A stretch of 64,000 nt of DNA from Phaeotremella fagi (taxonomy: Eukaryota > Basidiomycota > Tremellomycetes > Tremellales > Phaeotremellaceae): NCBI GenBank assembly GCA_001599715.1, contig BCHU01000004.1, positions 496,001 through 560,000 on the forward strand, written 5' to 3'. Position numbers and translations under genes: made by a program. Position 1 is the stretch's first letter. Each line of letters opens with the position of its first letter. This document shows, one piece after another, positions 54,920 through 64,000 of the stretch. The notes below the pieces were generated by a model. The model saw nothing but the letters and a program-made list of their open reading frames with translations. It ran no database searches and was not told the origin of the DNA.

Positions 54920-55771
54920 ATGTCCGCAAATTCTACATCCGAGATCAAAATCACATCTTTGGACAATATCTTCAGATGTACCGCTTCGCAATGGTTGGTA
55001 GAATCGCCTTCCGAAACCGTACCTGGGACTCAGTTCGTCTCATGTTTCAAAACAAGAATCGCCCCATAGTCGAAGATGAAGATGCCGACAAATGGACGGC
55101 GCGCAAAGTGGTTTGCCAAGCGCTTGAAAGCTCTTTCAAATCAACTAATTTCAACCCCTCTGGTACATCCGAACAACTGATCCCCAAGTTCGCTAAACTG
55201 GTCCAACATATCAACGAACACTACAAAGAAGAGTGTACCAAATTAGGTCTGGCCGCAGAAGGTGGTGAAATCTACGCTATAGATCTAGATCAGTCTCGTA
55301 GATTAGTGGTGCTCGATAGTAGGATCTCTCTCCAGTCATCTCCAGAAGATCCAAAGCCATGGAAATACACTGATCAATTTAAAATATCACCATGTGCTGA
55401 TGAGCAGTCGACTGATGGGTCAGAATATACTTGGATGATTGGGGTCCAAGCTGATCCAGACACACCTCAATTTGGGTTAGACGCCTTCGTCAATATCTTT
55501 GGAGATCTTCGTAGCAATAAGGATGGTTCACCTTGGCGAAAGGAGTGAGGTTTCAGAATTGGAGGAGGAAGTTGAAAGATTGTATGTATGTATGGTTCGT
55601 TGGAGGCTTTTGAACGATCGAGATTTCAAGTAGTATTTAAGTATTTGATGTGATAACGTTTGAGGAGTGCTTGTTCTAGCCAAAAAAATCATTGCATCTG
55701 ACGAACTATTCAATTCAATCTACAAAGCATTCGAAGCAGGTTTAATCGAGTTCGAACATACAGGCTATAAA
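54541..55771 (+). repeat. 1.24-kb tandem duplication, copy 1
   Basis: Matches 55777-57030 in the same order: leader (ATTTCGTCATCACT, TACACGTTTG, CGCTCCACAA), coding region, and 3' flank (TGATGTGATAACGT, TTGCATCTGAC). Divergence is moderate with several indels. Confidence 0.85.
54920..55548 (+). pseudogene. Family C copy 1, frameshifted relative to copy 2
   Basis: Not recognised. The ATG at 54920 corresponds to the start of copy 2 (both begin MSANSTS), and the first 49 codons share FRCTASQWL with it. That frame stops at 55067-55069. At about 55060-55066 copy 1 has one base fewer than copy 2, and homology then resumes in another frame (IVEDEDADKW, then HINEHYKEECTKLGL, EGGEIYAI, SRISLQSSPEDPKPW, MIGVQADPDTP) to the stop at 55546-55548. 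So this is either a one-base-deletion pseudogene or a gene that now uses the in-frame ATG at 54667, giving 293 aa whose N-terminus includes a hydrophobic run (LTTFVSISFLYLLSYW). A sequencing error is the third option. Confidence 0.7.
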
Positions 55772-56123
55772 TGATGCCACTCCAATACAACCTTGGTTCA
55801 AACAGGTTCTATTTCGTCATCACTGAAAACAGACAATGTTTCTCCACTCATCAAACTCGCCTTCCCTTTACAGTACCTCCCTTCGCAGTCTATACACGTT
55901 TGAACGCTCCACAAAGAAGGCATTTTTTACCACCTTTGTTTCCAACTTTTTCATTTATCTTTTGTCTGACTAGCCTTCTGTTCAGAAAATCGACTCGACA
56001 CACAAGTTAAAAGACTTCCCACATCCCCTCTTTCCCATAATCATACTCTTCAGTATTATTTTTAATCGAAACTCTCAACCAAGTCATCTCAAAGTACAAC
56101 AAAACACAGAACACAGGCCCTCA
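55549..56123. promoter_or_regulatory. Spacer and leader of duplication copy 2
   Basis: The 3' flank of copy 1 joins the leader of copy 2 near 55772. TACAGTA is at 55869-55875. Stops interrupt the frame that is open in copy 1. Confidence 0.5.
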
Positions 56124-57030
56124 ATGTCCGCCAATTCTACATCCGATATCAACACCACAGTGGTCTCTGCCACTGACGACAAGTCAGTCGCAAACACCAA
56201 CACCAGCTCCGTCAACGTCGCCACCGACATCGTCGGTACTCTCGATTCGGTTTTTCTCGATTCGGTTATGAAAGACAATGTCTTCAGGTGTACCGCTTCA
56301 CAATGGCTCAGGAATATGCCTGGCACGTTCAATGGCGTCTTACGTTTTGAAACAAAAATCCAGCCCATATTCGAAGATAATGATGCCGATAAGTACATGT
56401 TGCGCCAACTGATTTGCGATGGGCTTTTAGACTCTTACAATTCATCAACCCATATCGACTTCTCTTATATCGACGAGAAGCAGCGACTCCAACACTTCAC
56501 CTCACTGGTTCGACATATCAACGATCACTACAAAGAAGAGTGTTCAAAACTAGGGCTCTCCGCAGAAGGCGGAGAAATTTACGCCGTCGATCCAGATTAT
56601 GATATGCAATTGCGAAATCTAGATAGTAAGATCAGTCTCCAGTCCTCTCCAGACGACCCAAGGCCCTGGGAAAACACTCGTCGCTTCAAAATATCACCGT
56701 GTGTTCCCGGGTTTCTTAGGCATGTTAGGTTTGATTCCATGATTGGGGTCCAAGCTAATCCAGATACACCTACAAAGGGGTTAGACGCCTTCATCAATTA
56801 TTGGGGACAAGTCAGGAGCAGAGGGTATAGCGAGGTTTTGGGTGTCAGAAGTCAAGGGGGCAGTACGGAAAATTTGTGGGAGGCTTTTATAAAACGACCG
56901 AGATTTAAGATTTAAGTATCTGATGTGATAACGTCTGAGGAATACTTATTCTGTCAACATCAAAAATTCTTTGCATCTGACAAACTATTCAAATCCAATC
57001 CACAAAGCATCAGAAGTGGTTTCAACCCAA
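55777..57030 (+). repeat. 1.24-kb tandem duplication, copy 2
   Basis: Second arm of the duplication, directly following the first. See 54541-55771. Confidence 0.85.
56124..56915 (+). CDS. Family C copy 2, unrecognised intronless protein
   Basis: 263 aa in one exon. The N-terminal 50 residues are Ser/Thr/Asn-rich. The body has VFRCTASQWLRNMPGTFNGV, IFEDNDADKYMLRQLICDGL, HINDHYKEECSKLGLSAEGG and KISLQSSPDDPRPWENT, then FDSMIGVQANPDTPTKGLDA. Most blocks are shared with copy 1, which keeps the C-terminal two-thirds in frame, so selection on this part is plausible. No signal peptide or membrane helix; no known domain. Copy 2 is the intact reference for the family in this window. Confidence 0.75.
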   Translation: MSANSTSDINTTVVSATDDKSVANTNTSSVNVATDIVGTLDSVFLDSVMKDNVFRCTASQWLRNMPGTFNGVLRFETKIQPIFEDNDADKYMLRQLICDGLLDSYNSSTHIDFSYIDEKQRLQHFTSLVRHINDHYKEECSKLGLSAEGGEIYAVDPDYDMQLRNLDSKISLQSSPDDPRPWENTRRFKISPCVPGFLRHVRFDSMIGVQANPDTPTKGLDAFINYWGQVRSRGYSEVLGVRSQGGSTENLWEAFIKRPRFKI

Positions 57031-57178
57031 TTCGAACATACTATAGATAATAACGAGTGATACATACCAAAAAAAAGAAAGAGAAAAAGGAAAGATATTC
57101 AGAAAGCTCCAAGACAAAGTGATCAATATACCAAAAACGGTGAACGCAGAGAGCGTTTCCATGATCCAAAAACCATCC

Positions 57179-59519
57179 CTAAGACCTGTGTTGTTCCACC
57201 ATCTCGTGCATTTGAGCTGCAGAGGTTTGAACGAGAGTAGGATCGGTTTCACCAGTACGATCACGTTCAGCTTGAAGTGCCTTTTGAGCGTCTGTGACGT
57301 AGCCCCTGAATCTTTTGTGCAGTACGTCAGTCGATTGTCTGTATAATTGTTTGGGCAAAAACACCTACTTCCATGGTTTGATCTTCTTCTCGAACATCTC
57401 ATCTAGTTCACCTGGAGTACGACGAGAGGTGTCTGGCATAATCCAGAAAGAACCGATGGAAAGTGGTGCACCGACACCGGCGAAGAAGAAACAAGTTTTC
57501 AAACCCCTGTGCAAAAGTTAGAGACTGCCACCTGAACAAATCATGCCACATCGACAAGAAAGTGAATCTTACCAATTGGCATAGTTTGCGTTGATCTTTT
57601 CTATCAGCTCAAAGAACTACATATGTGACTTACCATATATGGAACACTTGTTGAGAAGATTAATCCAAACACTACACCACCTGCAGCGGCGAAACCTGCT
57701 GTTTTGGCTCTGAGTCTACTTGAACCAGTTTCTGCCACATATCTATAAAATGTCAGCTTTTGTTAATGGAAAAAACACTCACGACCATCCCATATCACCC
57801 AAAAGAGTTGAAGACATTCTCCAAACGAGACAGAAGAATACCTGTTAGGCGTCAGTACTGTTCTTTGTAAGAGTTAGGACTCACTGTAGCTTGTTTGAGA
57901 CCATAACTTGGGTTGGGGACTAATCCGATACCACCAATGATCAAAAGTACACACCAAGTGACGATAACTCCACCAAGGAAGAGTGAACGACGTCCGATGA
58001 AATCAGTGATGAAAGCTCCAACGACTGTGATAGCGATAGCGACGACACTAATGTTAGTGCTGAAACACAATCGTAACGTACGCAAGAAGAACCGTGAAAA
58101 GGAATGGATCGGCGAAACCTGATAATTGAGCAAAGTACGAGGAATAGTTGGAAAGCTGAATTCTGTCAGCTCAGGTCAGCTTCATGAACGTACGACAGCG
58201 AGACCGGTAAGTTGTTGCACGGCAGCTGGCATGAAAGCGATCAAAGTTCTCCACTAAGAGGTATAAGTATCGAGAACGGCATTTAATATTGAATCGTCAA
58301 CGTACCCCGTTAACACCCATAAAGATTTCACGTGTATCATAAAGATCTCTCCAGAACGACTTCTTCTCACCAGCGGTTTCGTGCGCCACCTTGTGTTCAA
58401 GTTCGACGGTACGTTTAAGTAAATCGTAGTGGAAATCGACATCGTAGCCTTTAATGCCCCCGTTGAGTCTTTTGATGATAGCTTTGCCTTTCTCGTGTTG
58501 GCCGTGATGAGCGCACCACCCTGTTCATCACGTTAGGTGTCTGCTTTCAAGGTCAGATGTGATCAGACTTACATGGAGATTCGGGGATGTAGATATAGAT
58601 CGCCAACATGATACCCTGAAGATTTAGCGTTCATCTTTATCTTCGCACTCACAAGCATTGCCCATTCACAATAGATTAAATCTAGATAGTCGTATGGATT
58701 GGATACACTCAATACTTTCAAACCAATGGTAGCGAATAATTGACCGATCGAATACCTATCACAATTGTCAGTTAATCGGATTGCATAAAATGAAAAACAA
58801 AGACTTACCAGACAGAGTAGAAGATAAGTAAAGTACCACGAGTTCTGGCGGGTGCGATGTCGGTAACATAAGTACCAGTCAAGAATTGAACACTACCGAC
58901 AGCGTAACCACTGAATAATTTCGCGACAAGCCAAGTATTGGTAGTTCTACCGAAAGATTCCATACAGACTCCAATGAGAAGAGCGAGCCAAATACCGTAA
59001 AAAGCGATTTTTCGACCGAATCGATCGGCAAGGCTACACAGAGAGAGAGAGTAGTCAGCCAAATGCGTGGTCATAGCTATGGTGTGACGTACAAATGCAT
59101 TGAGATCATACCAAGACCTTGACCTGCACTTTGGACACCTCCCCAGGCTGCTACTACGTTGGCATCGAGGATTGGAGCACCCGCTGCATTGACAGCTGTA
59201 CCGTATTGCTTGATGAAACCAGCGTTGGCGATGATATTACCAGTCATGGCAATTTGGAAACCACTGAAACAAGAGGTCAGATATCGATATGTTGATTTGA
59301 GATAATCACTTACTCGGCAGCAGCTGAGAAAGCGGCTAGAAGAGCGATTGCAGTAGCTTTCCAGAACACCCTAACGGTCTTGTTGAATGGCATGTCATCG
59401 AAAGGAGATTTCATAACGATATCGTCGTTATACATATCTTCGAGATGATCAGCTTCAGCGCGAAGCTTTTCATCGGCAAGTGTCATGTTGGCTGCTGGTT
59501 CAATTTCGTTGTTCGCCAT
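57179..59519 (-). CDS. MFS sugar transporter
   Basis: Proton-linked sugar porter of the plasma membrane with 12 helices. Starts at 59519 (MANNEIEPAANMTLADEK) and ends at 57179. Many short introns. Seen: VFWKATAIALLAAFSAAAE into helix 1, the sugar-porter loop LADRFGRKIAFYG between helices 2 and 3, GYAVGSVQFLTGTYVTDIAP, PESPW at the end of helix 6, ITDFIGRRSLFLGG between helices 8 and 9, and a C-terminal PDTSRRTPGELDEMFEKKI corresponding to the PETKG..LEE.D signature. The pattern is closest to fungal alpha-glucoside or oligosaccharide permeases. Divergent from the GH106-like gene, which could supply its substrate. Confidence 0.92.
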
Positions 59520-60069
59520 AATGACTGAATCTACTCAAGAGGGTTGCGAATTGTTATAGTGAAAGGAGGAAAAACCTTTTTCACATCGATTCTCATCTGA
59601 CTTTTATATCTTAATTCTTCTCACTTGGCGTTTGAAGTCGGTAGATTGATTGCTCCCAAGGGGGCGCCACTGGAGACCATGGAGCTTCCATTTCTAGCCC
59701 TATGATGGTGACCAAACAGAAGTACTCATACAAAAAGACACCGATAACCCCCCGGATTTTTCATCTTCTGCTCTTCTCCCTGGACGCTGCCAATCAGTAA
59801 CCCACCTAACAGTTTTCGGTTTATCTTCAATACGAAGATTTTTACTAGTACGCCTTGATTCGTAACCATAGTATTAATAAATAGCTTTATTACGGCATAG
59901 TCAGGATTGCACTTGGCGGGCCGGTCGGCGGGTCGCATCATTTGCGAAGACGTTTCGGGTTATGTTCATCCCACTTTGAGACTGCAAGTAGCCAAAAGAA
60001 CGTTTTGCAGTGAAGACTGCAAGTCAACCACAACACCTTCTTGAAGCAGAAGGATCAACACTCCCCAAG
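59520..60069. promoter_or_regulatory. Divergent transporter/glycosidase promoter
   Basis: About 550 bp between start codons. On the minus strand AAAAATCCGGGG (59761-59750) matches the Mig1-type glucose-repressor consensus with an AT-rich flank. CGG-G-CCG at 59917-59923 within a run of CGG triplets is a candidate Zn2Cys6 site. Both are predictions by pattern. Confidence 0.45.
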
Positions 60070-63000
60070 ATGGTCAATCCATTATCATACCCAACTTCCA
60101 AGAAACCTTTCACGAAGGAGACGTTCAATGATCCACCTAAAGAATATCGCGGTGCCCCCTTTTGGGCTTGGGTCACCAAACAACAATTACAGAAAACTGT
60201 CGATCAAGTCGACATGTTTGATGAAATGGGAATGGGGGGTTTCCACATGCATACCAGAGTCGGTTTAGATATTCCTTATATGGGAGAGGAGTTCATGGCG
60301 ATAGTTGAAGGTTGTGTTGAAAAAGCTAAAGCGAAGGGGATGCATGCTTTCTTGTATGATGAAGACAGGTATGTGTTGTACATCTAGTGCTTGTACTGAT
60401 GTGATAGATGGCCAAGTGGATTCGCTGGTGGTAAAGTCCTTGACGGACATCCTGAACTTAGAGGTTTACATTTACTGTTCACACCTTGGAAATATGGTGA
60501 AGAACTTGGATACAACAAACCGTAAGTTAATCACCACAGTATGACGACTTACGATCAAAGTGTTTTCCCAATTGCAAACGCCGCACCTGTCAGAAGTGAA
60601 CTTGGTGATCTAGTAGCAACGTTTGCTATAACTCTTGAGGAAGGTTACTTGAAATCATATCGTCAATTAAGCGCTCAAGAAACTCTTAAACCAAATGAAG
60701 CTTTGTGGTACGCCTATGCCGAACCCCTACCTAATTCAGGTTTCTTTGGTGATCAAACCTACACCGATCTACTCAGCAAGGACATGACGGAAAGATTCAT
60801 CGAATTGACACATGAGGTATACAAGAAACATGTCGGTTCGGAATTTGGTTCGACGGTTCCATCGATTTTCACTGATGAACCTCAATACTGTCCGATGACG
60901 ACGATAAATAAATCAGAGATGAAACAGGATATCTTCTTACCTTGGACTAGGAATATTGTTCGATCATATCAAGAGAAACATGGGGATGATTTGATCAGTC
61001 TTTTACCCCATTTAATTTGGGATACTAAAGATCAGGTCAATGAGACTAGGTATAGATTTTTGGATCATACTTGTGAACTTTTCGCTACCAACTATGTTGG
61101 AACTATCGCTGCTTGGTGTAAGAAGAACAACATCTTCTGTACAGGTCACATGAACGCTGTAAGTGTGTTATTTGTTTAGGAATGCACTGGTTGCTAATTG
61201 TTGTACTCAGGAACCACGACTCGGTTCTCAAACATCTCAAACTGGGGAAGTTATGAGATGCTATCGTGACATGGATTTACCCGGAATCGACATGCTCTGC
61301 GATGCGAGAGAATACAACACCGCGAAACAAGCTCAATCAGTTTCCAGACAATACGGCAGAGGTGGATTAATGTCTGAATTGTACGGTGTAACAGGTTGGG
61401 AATTCACGTTTGAAGGTCATAAAGGTCAAGGAGATTGGCAAGCAGCTTTAGGCGTAACTCTCCGAGTTCATCATCTCTTCTGGTCGACGATGGAAGGAGA
61501 AGCGAAAAGAGATTATCCGGGTTGTATAGGTTATCAATCACCTTGGTACAAAGAATACAAGAATATCGAAGATCATTTCGCAAGAGTCAACAGTGCTTTG
61601 ACGAGAGGTAAAGCCGTCACTCGAATCGCTGTTATCCATCCGGTAGAAAGTTATTGGTTAGCCAACGGACCTAAAGATCAGAATTTTGAAGAGTTGGAAT
61701 TCAGAGAACAGGCTTTTGCTGATTTGACGAAATGGCTCGTGTTGGGTCATCAAGATTTCGATTTCATTTCTGAATCCCTGTTCAAAGATTTAATTCCAGT
61801 CGATAAAATCTCTGATAACGGGAAATTACCGGTTGGTGAATGTGAATACGATGTGGTCATTTTACCTAATCTCAGAACTATCCGTTCGACGACTTTGGAG
61901 AGATTACGGGCTTTCAAGGGGAAAGTGATTTTCGCTGGTAGTATCCCAACTTTGGTCGATGCTAAACCTGGTTCAACCACGATTGACGGTGCTCTTGAAT
62001 TACCTTGGTCGAAGGCTAGGATTTTGGCGACTTTATCACCTTATCGTGATATCGATATGATCATCAGTGAATCGACACTGTACAGGACACAGGGTTTCCG
62101 AGCGGATAGTTTGATTTATCAAATGAGAGTTGACGGTGATGAGAAATTCGTTTTCATTTGTAATACAGATAGAAGAGAACCTTGTCCTGTTGATATATCC
62201 ATCAAGGGAGAGTATGCTGTCGAGGTAGGTCTGGTGATCAATACATTGGGTCGGTAACTTATTTGGAACAGGTTCTTGACACAGTCACTGGAAAATCTTT
62301 CGAATTGAAAACGAAACATGAAAACGGTTCAACCAAATTTAATTGGTATTTCGACGGCTGTGAAAGTCTTTTAGTTCACTTGACCAACGGTACCTCCTCG
62401 AAATCGGCTAAACCCCAAACAGTCCTTCGTAAAGATTTCAAACAAGTCAAAGATGTAAGTCCAAGTCGTAACGAACCAATCTGTGCTAACTCAACTCCAA
62501 TCAGATCCAACTTGACAGTGTAGAATTGACCGAACCGAATTCCCTTCTCCTCGATTACTGCGAATACAAATGGAACGATGAACCTTGGAACGCTGCCGAA
62601 GAAGTCCTTCGAATCGATCAAATCATGAGAACCCGTTTGAATTTTTACAAGAAAGGCGCTAAATTCCGTCAACCATGGACGATCCCTGCTGAAAATCGTC
62701 GATCAGCCGGTAAACTCACCTTGAAATTCTCTTTCGAATCAACGATCCAACTCTCAAAAGCTAAATTAGCAGTTGAAACACCTGAAAAAGTTAAGTTATA
62801 TCTTGACGATCAACCTATCAACCAAGTCGTTGACGGTTGGTGGGTCGATAAGGATATCAAAACTATCTCGTTACCTTCGATCAGTCCTGGTTCGCATTCC
62901 ATTACGATCGAATTTGGTTATAACCAATTGACGAATCCTGAGAGAATGTATATCATTGGTGATTTCGGGGTGGACGTTCGCGGTAGATCCACCAGGATCG

Positions 63001-63461
63001 TTCCTTTAGATCTCAAAACTGTTGAATGGGGGGACATCACCAGACAGAATTTACCGTTTTACTCTGGAAACGTCGTTTATCATTGTACCGTCAATTCCAA
63101 AGGCGATGAGGAATTAGCACTTCGAGTAGCTCATTACGCCGGTCCAGTGGTATCAGTCGATCTCAACGGTAAGAGGTTAGGTTTGTTAATCAACGAACCC
63201 TACGCTATCCAACTTGGTCAACTACCTGCTGGAACTCATCAAATCGATTTAACATGTTATGGAAATCGTTACAACTCATTCGGAGCCGTTCATCTAGTTC
63301 CTCATAAAACTGATTGGTTGAATGCAGATTCTTGGAGAAGCGATTTCGATTGGTGGTCGGAAGAATACGTTTTAGGCCAGATTGGGATCTTGAACGCTCC
63401 TAGAATCGAGGTTCCTGGGAGAGAAGTGTTCTTACAGGTTAGAAGAGGTTTCGATCATTAA
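60070..63461 (+). CDS. GH106-like glycoside hydrolase (alpha-L-rhamnosidase type)
   Basis: Six exons (60070-60368, 60408-60522, 60562-61158, 61211-62224, 62272-62454, 62505-63461) give 1054 aa with consistent phases. Seen: FWAWVTKQQL, MGMGGFHMHTRVGLDIPYM and AFLYDEDRWPSGFAGG near the N-terminus, then IFTDEPQYC and TGHMNAEPRLGS in the catalytic barrel region, ELYGVTGWEFTFEGHKGQGD, and C-terminal beta-sandwich-like domains. These motifs are those of large bacterial-type rhamnosidase-like hydrolases. No signal peptide, so probably cytosolic, acting on sugars brought in by the divergent transporter. Intron 2 is only 39 nt. An upstream ATG at 60010 is in frame but less likely. Exact sugar specificity is not established. 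Confidence 0.85.
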
Positions 63462-63576
63462 TCTTAGATATCTGTTTATGATGAATGTGATGTAACGTCA
63501 TTTTTACTTTTGAGTGATATGATACTAAGATGACCAAAAAACTCAAAATGGGTACAGAGTATCTCCTAACAAACAA

Positions 63577-64000
63577 CTATCTCTTCCGTTTCGCAGCAGC
63601 TGAATAATCAGAACAGCTCAAAGTATAGACTTACCTTTGGGTTTACTACTTGATTTCCTTTTCCCGCCTGTCGTTTCCTCTCCATCTTTAACGACGATAA
63701 CCTCGTCTTCAGCCTGATCCGTGCTCTCAGCCTCTTTCTCGCAATCTGGACAGAACCATTGTCCATCAGGTAAAGCAGTTAATGGCGGTACAAGACATCC
63801 GATGTGGTATGGTTGATCGCACTGATTTCAATGAGTATGAATCGTAATTGAAGCAAAGAATGTTAATCACCTTTTCACATTCCAGTAAGGTCGCTTCATC
63901 AACGCCAGCACCATGATCTTCTTTACAAGTCACACAGATGTTATCGGAATCAACGTGTTCTGGATATCTGGGTATATCGGATAATTTGGCGTTAGGTTTG
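63577..64000 (-). CDS. PHD-finger protein, 3' part only
   Basis: The gene enters from the right edge, and its N-terminus is outside the window. Three exons are visible: up to 63871, 63821-63635 and 63599-63577 (stop at 63577). The sequence PRYPEHVDSDNICVTCKEDH is followed by ECEKCDQPYHIGCLVPPL and GQWFCPDCEKE, a full C4HC3 PHD zinc finger, then an acidic linker and a basic tail KPKAAAKRKR. PHD fingers bind histone H3 tails, so this is probably a chromatin reader or modifier. Domains upstream cannot be seen. Confidence 0.88.

Overview
The window is nuclear DNA of a basidiomycete fungus, most likely a tremellomycete yeast of the Cryptococcus/Kwoniella kind. Most conserved genes are broken by many short introns (about 40-80 nt, GT-AG, CTAAC/CTGAC-like branch sites). 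Genes are tightly packed on both strands, and the housekeeping set is fungal: SPT4, SNU66/SART1, DBP5, beta-tubulin, VPS55, DAHP synthase and an intron-bearing tRNA-Tyr. Exon models were built by hand from reading frame, splice sites and family motifs. Family names rest on recognised motifs; no database search was run.

Layout. 0.1-5.5 kb: SPT4 and SNU66 (divergent), an acidic hypothetical gene and a small SET-domain gene. 6-10.8 kb: a tandem array of four intronless paralogues of a family I do not recognise, each with a late Cys-x-Cys motif. 11.5-19.7 kb: a membrane protein with a plant-like LRR ectodomain, DBP5 and a divergent beta-tubulin. 20-27.1 kb: an F-box-like gene and two large intronless paralogues. 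27.7-38.2 kb: a GPI-type six-hairpin glycosidase-like protein, an arrestin-fold protein, DAHP synthase, tRNA-Tyr, VPS55, a membrane-anchored aspartic protease and an intronless HExxH metallopeptidase-like gene.

38.8-52.4 kb is the most interesting part. It is a compact catabolic cluster: alpha/beta-hydrolase, Dal5-type MFS permease, Zn2Cys6 regulator, 2-oxoglutarate/Fe(II)-type oxygenase, Asp/Glu/hydantoin racemase, N-carbamoyl-D-amino-acid amidohydrolase, class II aldolase-like protein and a D-hydantoinase/dihydropyrimidinase. Racemase, hydantoinase and D-carbamoylase are the three enzymes of bacterial hydantoin-utilisation (hyu) operons. Here they sit with a permease and a dedicated regulator in intron-bearing fungal genes. 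A perfect 23-bp direct repeat lies just outside each end of the block (38320-38342 and 52688-52710). Inferred pathway: uptake, racemisation of 5-substituted hydantoin, ring opening to N-carbamoyl amino acid, then release of D-amino acid, NH3 and CO2 for nitrogen supply. GATAAG and CACGTG sites in the promoters fit nitrogen control.

52.8-57 kb: another alpha/beta-hydrolase, then a 1.24-kb tandem duplication of an unrecognised gene whose first copy carries a frameshift relative to the second. 57-63.5 kb: a sugar transporter divergent from a large GH106-like glycosidase. 63.6-64 kb: the 3' end of a PHD-finger gene that runs off the window.
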